Positions 19,067 through 27,408 of a DNA stretch of 64,000 nt are shown piece by piece; within the stretch, counting starts at the first letter, position 1, and the number at the start of each line of letters is the position of its first letter. Below the pieces are notes generated by a model, which was not told the DNA's origin, made no database searches, and was given only the letters and a program-made list of their open reading frames with translations. Source of the stretch: Chthonomonas sp. UBA2362. Its GTDB lineage: Bacteria > Armatimonadota > Fimbriimonadia > Fimbriimonadales > Fimbriimonadaceae. The translations under genes and the position numbers were made by a program. Location of the stretch: the NCBI GenBank assembly GCA_002344135.1, contig DDTO01000001.1, positions 62,001-126,000 on the forward strand, written 5' to 3'.

Positions 19067-19634
19067 ACAATCGACCATAACCGAACTCTTCGGGGTCGCT
19101 TTCGGACCGTTCATCGTCGGCATCGCGCTCTTCTTCTTCGGTGTGATGGGCCAGCGCGCGGGTGCGTTTAAGCCAGGCATCAAGTGGCTGGGCTTGGTGC
19201 CGCTCGTGATCGGCGTCGTCATCGGCTGGGATTACTTCCAAAAGGTCTCGGGACCGGAAGGCGACGCATTCGTCATGCTCAACATGATCGAGAAGAAGAA
19301 GCTCCTCTACCAACTGGCGTTCATCCTCCCGATCGTGGGGCTGATCTTGCTTCCTGTCATGAACCACTTCATGCTGCGACGCCCTGGCTTGGCCGAGAGC
19401 GAGGTCGTCGACCACGAAGAAATGGTGGACGCCGGCTTTGAAGAGGAATACGACGAGGAGTACGAGGACCCCACTCAAGGAGACGAGTTCGACGAAGGAG
19501 AGGTCTACGAGGAAGAGATTTACGAAGAGGACATCTACGAAGAGGAAGTCCATCCCGACGAAATGGACGCTGAGGAGGACCTGCTCGAAGAGGCCCCCCC
19601 CGAAACGGATGAGCGCAAGGCAGATCCTGCCTGA
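19020..19634 (+). CDS. Membrane protein with long acidic C-terminal tail
   Basis: 204 residues. About three transmembrane segments (~25-45, ~55-70, ~95-113), then a ~75-residue tail dominated by Glu, Asp and Tyr with a loose repeat of the type (V/I)YEEE(I/V). The start at 19020 lies inside the end of the FAD gene (47-nt overlap), supported by AGGAG about ten bases upstream. The overlap suggests coupled expression with the FAD protein. The tail may bind metal or a basic partner; this is a guess from composition. A C8 run at 19594-19601 codes for the Pro stretch. Function unknown. Confidence 0.68.
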   Translation: MDWMALWTLPLARVDEQSTITELFGVAFGPFIVGIALFFFGVMGQRAGAFKPGIKWLGLVPLVIGVVIGWDYFQKVSGPEGDAFVMLNMIEKKKLLYQLAFILPIVGLILLPVMNHFMLRRPGLAESEVVDHEEMVDAGFEEEYDEEYEDPTQGDEFDEGEVYEEEIYEEDIYEEEVHPDEMDAEEDLLEEAPPETDERKADPA

Positions 19635-19697
19635 TTGTGTGGTGGGCCTGCCGAACGGAATTCCGGCACGTCCGGTAACGTTGACTATAGACAGGCC

Positions 19698-21599
19698 ATG
19701 GACGACAACTCGACACTGCTCTCCCAGATAGTTCAGCCCACCGATCTCCACCGCTTTAGCCTGAAGGAGCTCCAGGAAGTCGCCCGAGAGGTGAGGGCTG
19801 CGATCCTCGACCGGGTGAGCAAGACCGGCGGTCACTTCAGTTCGAACCTGGGAACGGTGGAACTGACGGTGGCCCTGTACGCGGCCTACCATATCCCACC
19901 CGATAAGGTCATCTGGGATACCGGCCACCAGGCCTATCCGCACAAGATGCTGACCGGACGGCTCGACCGGTTCGACACGCTACGAAAGCACGGCGGCTTG
20001 AGCGGGTTCCTCCGCCGAGAGGAGCACGAGCTCGACTTGTTCGGCGCGGGCCATGCGGGGACCGCGATATCGGCCGCGCTCGGTTTCGCCGTCGCCAGGG
20101 ATAGGCTGGGGACCGAAGAAAAGGTCGTCGCCGTCACCGGCGACGCTGCCATCGCGAGCGGCATGAGCTGGGAAGCCCTCAACCACGGCGGCGATATGCG
20201 TACCGACATGACGGTCGTGCTCAACGACAATCGGATGTCGATCGCGCCGAACGTCGGCGCGCTCACCACTTACCTGCAACGCCTGCGGGCTCGCCCGACG
20301 CTCCAGGGCCTCGCCCAACGTGCCAAGAGCGTGGTGGAGCGTTTGCCTTCGCCAATGACGCGGGTGGCCGCCGGTCTACGGCACGGCATTACCCATTACT
20401 TCGCCCCCGAAGAGACGGGGACCATCTTCGAGGAAATGGGCTGGGAATACATCGGGCCTGTCGACGGCCACGACCTCCCCACCCTGCTCGAAATCTTCCG
20501 TAATGTTCGCGAGCTGAGTGGCCCGACCTTCGTCCATGCCCTGACCGTAAAGGGGAAGGGATACGACGTCGCCGAAGAAGACGCGCGCAAGTGGCACGGC
20601 GTAGTTCCGTTCGATGTCGGGGCGTGCGAAATGGCCAAAGCCGTTGGTCCGGTTACCTATACACAAGCTTTCGGTGAAGCCGCGATCGAGTGCGCCGAAG
20701 AGGACGAACGGATCGTCGCGATTACGGCAGCGATGCCCGATGGCACAGGACTCACGAAGTTCAGCAAGCAGATCCCGGAACGGTACTACGACGTAGGGAT
20801 CGCCGAGCAGCACGCGGTGACGTTTGCCGCCGGGCTGGCTGCTGGCGGTCTGCGTCCCCTGTGCGCCATCTACTCGACCTTTTTGCAGCGCGGATTCGAT
20901 CAGGTTTTGCACGATGTTTGTATCCAAAACCTCCCGGTCAGGTTCTTCATGGATCGAGCAGGACTTGTGGGAGACGACGGGCCGACCCACCACGGCGCAT
21001 TCGATCTTTCGTATATGATGTGCCTACCAAACATGGTCGTTGCTGCGCCCAGGGATACCACCGAGCTACGGCAGATGGTTCATTTCGCGGCAGGCTACGA
21101 CGAAGGGCCGATCGCCGTGCGCTATCCTCGCGGCGCCAGCGACGATCGACTGCCCGAATCCCGGACCCCGGTTGCATTGGGCCGTTCCGAAGTGCTGCGA
21201 GAGGGCGACGACATACTCGTCGTCGCGCTGGGATCGATGGTGAGCGTGGCGTGGGAGGCCGCCCAGATCCTGGCCGCTGAAGGTATCGAGGCCACGGTGC
21301 TAAACGCACGTTTTGCCAAGCCCCTAGACGGAGATGCGATCCTACGACATGCGTCCGCCTGCGGACGCGTCCTGACGATCGAGGAAAACGTGCGGACCGG
21401 CGGCTTCGGTCAGCAAGTCCTCGACCTCCTGACGACCGAAGGCCTGGGAGCGATCCCATGCCGCGTCCTCGCATTGCCCGACCGGTTCGTCGAGCACGGT
21501 ACACAGCCGATCCTACGATCCGAGTGCGGTCTTGATGCGCAGAGCGTCGTGACGGCAGCCCGGTCCCTCGTGGGCCAGCGACTGCCTCGCAAGGCATAG
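19698..21599 (+). CDS. dxs: 1-deoxy-D-xylulose-5-phosphate synthase
   Basis: First enzyme of the MEP pathway: pyruvate plus glyceraldehyde 3-phosphate to DXP, thiamine-diphosphate dependent. Start is ATG 19698 (MDDNSTLLSQIVQPTDL); upstream frame is not coding-like. Conserved: SKTGGHFSSNLGTVELTVALYAAY in pieces, WDTGHQAYPHKMLTGR, the TPP-binding stretch VTGDAAIASGMSWEALN...NDNRMSI, VDGHDLPTL, VGIAEQHAVTFAAGLA, and RYPRG near the end. The TPP motif reads GDA where E. coli has GDG; Asp and Asn ligands remain. 633 residues, normal length. dxr is in the same window (32641-33762). Confidence 0.96.
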   Translation: MDDNSTLLSQIVQPTDLHRFSLKELQEVAREVRAAILDRVSKTGGHFSSNLGTVELTVALYAAYHIPPDKVIWDTGHQAYPHKMLTGRLDRFDTLRKHGGLSGFLRREEHELDLFGAGHAGTAISAALGFAVARDRLGTEEKVVAVTGDAAIASGMSWEALNHGGDMRTDMTVVLNDNRMSIAPNVGALTTYLQRLRARPTLQGLAQRAKSVVERLPSPMTRVAAGLRHGITHYFAPEETGTIFEEMGWEYIGPVDGHDLPTLLEIFRNVRELSGPTFVHALTVKGKGYDVAEEDARKWHGVVPFDVGACEMAKAVGPVTYTQAFGEAAIECAEEDERIVAITAAMPDGTGLTKFSKQIPERYYDVGIAEQHAVTFAAGLAAGGLRPLCAIYSTFLQRGFDQVLHDVCIQNLPVRFFMDRAGLVGDDGPTHHGAFDLSYMMCLPNMVVAAPRDTTELRQMVHFAAGYDEGPIAVRYPRGASDDRLPESRTPVALGRSEVLREGDDILVVALGSMVSVAWEAAQILAAEGIEATVLNARFAKPLDGDAILRHASACGRVLTIEENVRTGGFGQQVLDLLTTEGLGAIPCRVLALPDRFVEHGTQPILRSECGLDAQSVVTAARSLVGQRLPRKA

Positions 21600-21610
21600 A
21601 TTCGCCGACT

Positions 21611-22216
21611 TTAGAGTTTGCCCTTCGACACCGGCGCGCCTGGGCGCCGTTCGTTGCGCCGGGTGGCGTCGCGGAGCGTGCGGCCAAAGCCCTTGAAGAC
21701 CGCTTCGCAGACATGGTGATCGTTGTCTCCCGCGATCTTGCGCAAGTGGATCGTGGCTCCGGAGTTTGCGGCGACCGCCTGGAAAAACTCCCGGACGGTC
21801 TCCGTCGCCATTGCGCCGATGCGCGGGCGGCTAAAGGGGATTTCCACGAAGGCCTGTCCGCGGCCGTTCAAGTCCACCGCGACCAACACCAGCGCTTCGG
21901 AAACCGGCATGTGGTTGCTGGCGAACCGCTCGATCGGGTCGCTCTCCTCGAGCGCCTGCGCGATAGCCCGTCCCAGAAGCAAACCGACATCCTGAACCGT
22001 GTGGAGGTCGTCGATCTCGAGGTTTCCTTCCGCGGTGACGCCCAGATCCAGGGCACCGTGGAAAGCCATCGCCATCAGCAGATGATCGAAAAACCCGATC
22101 CCCGTCGAGACATCCTGCCTCGTTCCTCCGTCGAGATCGAGCACGACTTCGACCCTGGTCTCCGGGGTCTCGCGGTCAAGTTGTGCGAAGCGGACTCCAG
22201 GGGCGCCTTTGCTCAT
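21611..22216 (-). CDS. hisB: Imidazoleglycerol-phosphate dehydratase
   Basis: Histidine biosynthesis, step converting imidazole glycerol phosphate to imidazole acetol phosphate. Start taken at ATG 22216 (MSKGAPGVRFAQL), matching the family length; GTG 22240 is the longer alternative. Metal-binding His motifs are complete: GIGFFDHLLMAMAFHGALDL, DDLHTVQDVGLLLGRA, and GDNDHHVCEAVFKGFGRTLRDA. ~201 residues, the short monofunctional type without the phosphatase domain. No other his gene lies in this window. Divergent from the CBS-type gene. Confidence 0.95.
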   Translation of the reverse strand: MSKGAPGVRFAQLDRETPETRVEVVLDLDGGTRQDVSTGIGFFDHLLMAMAFHGALDLGVTAEGNLEIDDLHTVQDVGLLLGRAIAQALEESDPIERFASNHMPVSEALVLVAVDLNGRGQAFVEIPFSRPRIGAMATETVREFFQAVAANSGATIHLRKIAGDNDHHVCEAVFKGFGRTLRDATRRNERRPGAPVSKGKL

Positions 22217-22272
22217 CCTTCTCGTTATACCTAGCCACACGACAGGCCCCGGGATTGGAGTAAAACCGCCGA

Positions 22273-23241
22273 ATGCCTGCTCCGCCGATTATCGATTCGA
22301 TCGTCGATGCCGTCGGCAACACACCGATGGTTCGGCTGAATCGCGTTGCCTCCGAATTTCCTGTGGAGTTTTTGGGCAAATGCGAATACTTGAATCCAGG
22401 AGGGTCGGTCAAGGACCGAATCGGCGCCCGCATGCTCCTCGAAGCAGAGAGGCAGGGCAAGATCAAACCTGGGGACACTCTGATCGAGCCCACGAGCGGC
22501 AACACCGGTATTGGCATCGCCATGGCGGCGGCTGCGAGGGGCTATAAGGTCATCATCACCATGCCGATGAAAATGAGCACCGAAAAGCAGGTCGTGCTCG
22601 AAGCCCTTGGCGCGACCATCGTCCGAACACCCACCGAGGCGCCGCACGATAGTCCCGAGAGTCTCTTTGGCGTGGCCGAGCGGCTGCTGAAGGAGATTCC
22701 CGACTCCTTCATGCTCGACCAGTACACCAATCCCGATAATCCGGACGCGCACTACTACGGTACCGGCGCCGAGATCGTCGAGCAATGCGAGGGTCGGCTG
22801 GATTACTGCGTTATCAGCGTGGGCACTGGAGGCACGGTCACCGGCGTGGCCCGACGTCTGCGCGAAGCGATACCGAGTTGTAAGATCATCGGCGTCGATC
22901 CCGTAGGAAGCGTGCTGGGAGGTGGCGAAGCCGGGGCGCCCTATCTGGTCGAGGGCATCGGTTACGACTTCTTCCCTGACGTTCTCGACAATTCGCTCGT
23001 CGACGAGTACGTCAAGACGGTCGACTCAGACTCGTTCTACTGGGCCCGACGGATGATCAAGGATGAGGGGCTTCTCGTCGGCGGCTCGTCCGGCGCGGTG
23101 CTTTGGGCGGCTCGTCAGGTTGCGGCTCGCTGTCGAGGCGGCGAACGCATGGTGCTGATCCTCGCCGACTCGGTGAGAAACTACCTCAGCAAGTTCTTAA
23201 GCGACGCTTGGATGGCCGAACGCGGGTTTCCGACTCCCTAG
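22273..23241 (+). CDS. Cystathionine beta-synthase-type / cysteine synthase PLP enzyme
   Basis: Fold-type II PLP enzyme of sulfur amino-acid metabolism. The PLP lysine is in GGSVKDRIGAR (Lys near 45); the substrate loop is EPTSGNTGIGIA and the phosphate-binding loop VGTGGTVTGVARRL. Several phrases are more like cystathionine beta-synthase than CysK: GIGYDFFPDVLD, LLVGGSSGAVLWAA and DSVRNYLSKFLSDAWM. It is 322 residues, so it lacks the heme domain and the C-terminal regulatory CBS pair. Likely reactions: serine plus homocysteine to cystathionine, or O-acetylserine sulfhydrylation. The stop overlaps the fahA stop as CTAG. Confidence 0.88.
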   Translation: MPAPPIIDSIVDAVGNTPMVRLNRVASEFPVEFLGKCEYLNPGGSVKDRIGARMLLEAERQGKIKPGDTLIEPTSGNTGIGIAMAAAARGYKVIITMPMKMSTEKQVVLEALGATIVRTPTEAPHDSPESLFGVAERLLKEIPDSFMLDQYTNPDNPDAHYYGTGAEIVEQCEGRLDYCVISVGTGGTVTGVARRLREAIPSCKIIGVDPVGSVLGGGEAGAPYLVEGIGYDFFPDVLDNSLVDEYVKTVDSDSFYWARRMIKDEGLLVGGSSGAVLWAARQVAARCRGGERMVLILADSVRNYLSKFLSDAWMAERGFPTP

Positions 23242-24497
23242 CCGGCTGGCAAGATCTTCGTCCGAACTTCGCCGAAACCGACTCGATAGCAGTCGGCTTC
23301 GGAAAAGGCGGTCATGATTACTTCGTCGCCGTCTTCGAGGAACGTCCGCGTCTCGCCGGTCTCCTCCAGCCGGATCGGCCGCTCGCCGCGCCAGGAGAGT
23401 TCTAGCATCGAGCCGAAGGAGTCCTCCGATTCGCCGCTGATGGTGCCGCTCGCATAGAGATCGCCCGCCTGGAGCGCGGTGCCGTTCGACGATTGATGAG
23501 CGATTTGCTGGGCGATCGACCAGTACAGATTGTTCGTGTTGCTTCGACAGATCACCTGAGGCGTACTCATGGCCGACGTCGCGATCGAGACTTCGAGGTT
23601 GATGGAGTAATGCGACCGAGCGGGCCGGCGAAGGTGGTCGAGAGGTGGGGGGTCTTGGACCATTCCTTCGATGCGGAAGGGCTCCAGCGCGTCTGGAACG
23701 ACAATCCACGGACTGATGCTGGTTGCGAAGCTCTTAGCCAGAAACGGGCCGAGCGGCTGATACTCCCAACGCTGGACGTCGCGGGCCGACCAGTCGTTGA
23801 CGATGACGAGACCGAGGACGTGGTCCCCAGCTTCTTCGGGGGTAACCCGTTCGCCGATTTCCGAGCCCTTTGCCAAGTAGAAGCCCATTTCCAGTTCGAA
23901 ATCCAGTTCTCGAGTGGGACCGAAAATCGGGATGGCTTGATCGGCGGCCTTCGATTGCCCCATAGGCCGCACGACGTCGACGCCGGAGGTCACGACCGTC
24001 GATGCCCGGCCGTTGTAGCCGATCGGCATCCACCGGTAGTTCGGCAGGAGAGGTGGCTGATCCGGCCGGAACATCCGGCCGACGTTGCTCGCGTGGTGGA
24101 TACCCGAGTAGAAGTCGACGAACGCCTTGGGCATCAGGGGAATACAGGGTATCGCCGTCGAAGCGGGTATGAGGCACGCTTGTCGTAAGGTCTCGTCGTC
24201 GCGAAGACGCGACGAGTCTTCGCGAAAGAGCTCGTATAGAGCCGCTCGAAGGTCGTCCAAGAACCGAGGACCTCGAAGTTCGAGATCGACGTCGAGGTAA
24301 GGCTCCGGGCGATAGGGCACTAGCCCAGCCTCCGCGAGAGGGCGCAGGTCGATCACCCATTCCCCCATGCGGCTGACCAATCTCGGCAACCGATCTATCT
24401 CGACTCGACCAAAGGGCAGGTTCTGAATCGGGAAGTGTGAATTCGGGTCGACCTCGACCCAAGAACGAGCGCTTGCGGGGATGACGAGTCGAGCCAC
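23238..24497 (-). CDS. fahA: Fumarylacetoacetase
   Basis: Last step of tyrosine/phenylalanine breakdown: fumarylacetoacetate to fumarate and acetoacetate. GTG start at 24497. The N-terminal SH3-like domain begins SHFPIQNLPFG, and the catalytic domain has DFYSGIHHASNVGRMFRP, ELDFELEMGFYL (metal-binding Glu), VNDWSARDVQRWEYQPLGPF and TSISPWIV. GDLYASGTISG and the C-terminal block are intact. 419 residues, normal. No other tyrosine catabolism gene is next to it. Convergent with the CBS-type gene. Confidence 0.96.
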   Translation of the reverse strand: MARLVIPASARSWVEVDPNSHFPIQNLPFGRVEIDRLPRLVSRMGEWVIDLRPLAEAGLVPYRPEPYLDVDLELRGPRFLDDLRAALYELFREDSSRLRDDETLRQACLIPASTAIPCIPLMPKAFVDFYSGIHHASNVGRMFRPDQPPLLPNYRWMPIGYNGRASTVVTSGVDVVRPMGQSKAADQAIPIFGPTRELDFELEMGFYLAKGSEIGERVTPEEAGDHVLGLVIVNDWSARDVQRWEYQPLGPFLAKSFATSISPWIVVPDALEPFRIEGMVQDPPPLDHLRRPARSHYSINLEVSIATSAMSTPQVICRSNTNNLYWSIAQQIAHQSSNGTALQAGDLYASGTISGESEDSFGSMLELSWRGERPIRLEETGETRTFLEDGDEVIMTAFSEADCYRVGFGEVRTKILPAG

Positions 24498-24523
24498 GCC
24501 CGAAGTTTAGCCGACACCGTACG

Positions 24524-25732
24524 CTAGTGCCGAATCTTCTCCCAGTAGGTCTTGTAGTCGAAGCCTGGACTGTGGTCGGGAACGTGGCAGGGCGCACAAG
24601 ATTTCGCGCCGACCTTGGGCATCTTGATCGCTTGAGGATCACCGGCGTGGGCCAGGCCTGGACCGTGGCACGACTCGCAGCCCACGTCGGTCAAGTGGGG
24701 AGTCTCCGCCCGCGAGCGGAAACCGCCGGCCAGATCGAGACCGACGACATGGCATCCGGTGCAGTCGGGGTCGCGGTCTTGGCTCTCCTTCTCGAGGGTG
24801 GCCAGCGCTCCGGCATGTCGACTTTGCTTCCAGACAGACTCTGCACCCAGATGGCACGAGCCGCAAACCTTGTTCCCCGCAAATGGATCGGAAGAACGGC
24901 GCAGCACTTTGTCCAGCATTCCTTCGCTCATCACTCTGCGCTGATAGTTGGCATAGATCCGGGCCACACGCTCGTCGTCCGCGTAGGAGGGTCCGAGATC
25001 GACGGCCGCGAAGCCGCGGAACGACTCTCCAGTCCACTCGAGCCGCAGGAGAGCCTTGCCCTTGTTTCCGGGTGTGATCAGAAGACACTGCCCCACGAGA
25101 GTGGGTTCACGGCTCGCCGATCCGGCGTGGCGATAAACGATCAAGCGAAGGCCAGCCGTCGCTTCGGCGACTCTTCGGGCGGCCTCGAAACCATCGTCGA
25201 ACAGCAGGATTGGCACGAGCCGCTTCGCTTCTGCTTCCCGTACGAGATCGCGGGCAGCCTGCTCGGCGAGTTTGGACTCCGCAACGCCCACGAGGAAGGG
25301 ACCGCTCTCGCGGCGGTTTGGAAGGGATCCTGCCTGTGGAGTCAGGACGCGGCCACCCGACAGACGGTCGACTGAGGCAATCATCGCCTCGCCCAGGGCA
25401 AGGTCGTCGGCCGTCAGGCCGATCGCGTGGACTTGACAGGACTTGAGGGCCTCAGCGATCGTCTCGGCTTTCAGCTCGTCCTGCCGAGAGGGATGACCGA
25501 TCAGTGAGCCGGTGACGACGAAGACCGTCCGGTCCTTCGGTCCGAGGTTCTGCACGGCGGTCGCCAGCCGCCGAATTCCACCCGACATCGGCTTGGTGCA
25601 TCCGCACGGGGTGAGATAGCCTCCGAAGTCTCCCGCAATGAGGAGAACGGTCGGAGACTGGCTCCCGATCGGTCGCGCCAAACCCCAAAGCAGCGGCCCA
25701 AGCGCTATCAGCCAGGTGAAAGCTCGTCCCAG
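24524..25732 (-). CDS. Tetraheme cytochrome c with UshA-like CGC-motif domain
   Basis: Predicted exported redox protein. The first usable codon in the long frame is TTG 25681, but the frame upstream encodes a good signal segment (GRAFTWLIALGPLLWGLA), so I place the start at CTG 25732, six bases after AAGGGG and only four bases beyond the preceding stop. Residues ~25-250 resemble the metallophosphatase-like UshA fold and carry GGYLTPCGCTKPMSGGIRR; related families contain a conserved CGC, sometimes CGU (selenocysteine). Residues ~275-400 hold four CxxCH heme sites: CGSCH, CTGCH, CESCH and CAPCH, as in cytochrome c554-type domains. Directly downstream of the DUF1573 gene, so probably one transcript. 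Confidence 0.78.
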   Translation of the reverse strand: MGRAFTWLIALGPLLWGLARPIGSQSPTVLLIAGDFGGYLTPCGCTKPMSGGIRRLATAVQNLGPKDRTVFVVTGSLIGHPSRQDELKAETIAEALKSCQVHAIGLTADDLALGEAMIASVDRLSGGRVLTPQAGSLPNRRESGPFLVGVAESKLAEQAARDLVREAEAKRLVPILLFDDGFEAARRVAEATAGLRLIVYRHAGSASREPTLVGQCLLITPGNKGKALLRLEWTGESFRGFAAVDLGPSYADDERVARIYANYQRRVMSEGMLDKVLRRSSDPFAGNKVCGSCHLGAESVWKQSRHAGALATLEKESQDRDPDCTGCHVVGLDLAGGFRSRAETPHLTDVGCESCHGPGLAHAGDPQAIKMPKVGAKSCAPCHVPDHSPGFDYKTYWEKIRH

Positions 25733-25736
25733 GCCG

Positions 25737-27320
25737 CTACCCCTTGACCACGGCGGTGATCGGCACCGTCAGAACCGGTTGGTGGGGGTCGTCCGTCGTG
25801 ATCTTTAGAGTCGTGGCGAGGTCGCCAAAGTCGGCGCCGCCTTTGTACACGACGATGACTTTGTACTCCCAAGCCTTCCCAAGATTCTCGATCTCCGCGC
25901 TAAAGAAGGCCCCTTCTGTTTCGACCTTGGTGATCTTGAATGGCTTGCCCGGACGGCTGACGAGCGCCCAAGCTCGGGCGGGCTCCTTACCCACTTCGCC
26001 CATGTAGATCGAGAGTGGCAGGGCTACGATTCCCTTCTGTACATAGAACGAGTGGCGAACGGGACTCCAAGCGGGGTCATCGGTGGCCAGCGAAATGCCC
26101 ACGGCCGCCCGACCCGGCGGAATGTTATCGATAAGTTTGTAGCGAATCTTGTAACCTTTCAAGCCCTTCTCATTGGCCAGGGCGCCTGACCAAGGTTCGA
26201 TCGTCGCCGTTCCTCCGATGCCTTCGACGGTCACCGCGCCCGGGACCAGCGGCTTATCGGGGTTGGGCACGAAAAACAATTCGCCTTCCGCCTTGTCCTC
26301 GATGAGCACGACGTCGCTTCGAGCCACGCCGAGAAAGCGATAGAGGGGATCGACCCGCATCGAAAAACTCAGCCATCTGAGGGACGCGTCCGCGTCGTTC
26401 GAATGGACCGCGATCTTCTTCTCCAGCTGACCGGTGAAGTTGATCGTATCGACGGCGATTTGTACCAGTTTGCTCTCTCCGGGCTTTACGCTTTTGTCGT
26501 AGGCAAGGGCAAAGCAGGAGCAATCGGGAACGAGGCGATAGCGCAAGGTCCCGGTTCCGCGGTTGGTCACGGTGACGCTCATGGTGAGGGGCTCGCCCTG
26601 CACGGTCGGCTTGGGCCTAAACTCGACTTGGGAAAGAAAGATCTCGGCGCGCGCGGGGGTCACTTTGACCTTGCGCTTTACGAGGTCTCGCAAGGTCGTG
26701 ACCACCTTCTGCAGGTCCCTTACCTGAAAAGCCTCAGACGGTCCGGGAAGGTTGATGTGGAGATAAGGTTGCTCGTGCCGCCCCATCGCAGCACCGACGT
26801 CGGGCATGCGCTCGAGGCCGAGGTAGGCCCCAATGGCGTAGGTCACCTCGTTGGTTACCTCCTTGGCCTCGATGGCCGCCTTCCGCTCGGTTCTCGTCAG
26901 GCTCAGGACGCCTTCCACCGCGGGCTCCGTGGGGTCGATCGAGAAGAAGTAAGTCGCTCCAGCTGGACCTGGAGAATCGCTGTTCCGTGGAAGTTCAGGC
27001 ACAAAACCTATCTTGATCCTGCCCTTCTTGGCTAGAGTGATCTTGAGGTCTGGCACCATGCGTCGCCAAAGCTCGACTGAGACATCTCTCGCCCGGGCGA
27101 ATTCTGCCCGGCGCTCCTGCGGGATGCCGCTCTCGTCCCATTCTATGGTCGTTTCAAGGGCGGGCAAGGCTCGAAGGCGGGCTTCCGCTCCCGGGAAGTC
27201 TCCCTTCTGCAGCGCGGCCTGGACCGCGAGGCACGCTTCCTGGAACGAGGCGTTGGCGCCTGCCGGCAGGTCCGGACCCACGACCGGCTGGACAAGGGCA
27301 CAGAGCAAGGCGGCGATCAT
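25737..27320 (-). CDS. Exported DUF1573-domain protein
   Basis: 527 residues with a short signal-like N-terminus (MIAALLCALVQPVVG) that lacks the usual positive residues. Residues ~20-215 are an unassigned region, with SFQEACLAVQAALQKGDF suggesting a helical repeat. Residues ~235-330 match the DUF1573 beta sandwich: VTNRGTGTLRYRLVPDCSCFA, then KPGESKLVQIAVDT and KKIAVHSND. The end (TTLKITTDDPHQPVLTVPITA) repeats that phrase, so a second copy of the fold is likely at ~440-525. DUF1573 proteins are periplasmic and of unknown role. The downstream cytochrome gene follows with a four-base gap. Confidence 0.78.
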   Translation of the reverse strand: MIAALLCALVQPVVGPDLPAGANASFQEACLAVQAALQKGDFPGAEARLRALPALETTIEWDESGIPQERRAEFARARDVSVELWRRMVPDLKITLAKKGRIKIGFVPELPRNSDSPGPAGATYFFSIDPTEPAVEGVLSLTRTERKAAIEAKEVTNEVTYAIGAYLGLERMPDVGAAMGRHEQPYLHINLPGPSEAFQVRDLQKVVTTLRDLVKRKVKVTPARAEIFLSQVEFRPKPTVQGEPLTMSVTVTNRGTGTLRYRLVPDCSCFALAYDKSVKPGESKLVQIAVDTINFTGQLEKKIAVHSNDADASLRWLSFSMRVDPLYRFLGVARSDVVLIEDKAEGELFFVPNPDKPLVPGAVTVEGIGGTATIEPWSGALANEKGLKGYKIRYKLIDNIPPGRAAVGISLATDDPAWSPVRHSFYVQKGIVALPLSIYMGEVGKEPARAWALVSRPGKPFKITKVETEGAFFSAEIENLGKAWEYKVIVVYKGGADFGDLATTLKITTDDPHQPVLTVPITAVVKG

Positions 27321-27408
27321 CCGTGTCTCTCCATCGTTACTTTCCTACGAAGCAGGACGGCGAAGCATGCCGCGATCGCCGACTTCTATTCGACGCGCCG
27401 TGTCTCTC

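Noticed and set aside
20130..20220. Loss of activity in dxs because the TPP motif reads GDA and not GDG
   Set aside because: The Asp and Asn metal ligands are kept and the same variant is, to my recollection, found in other bacterial lineages, so it is not evidence of a defect.
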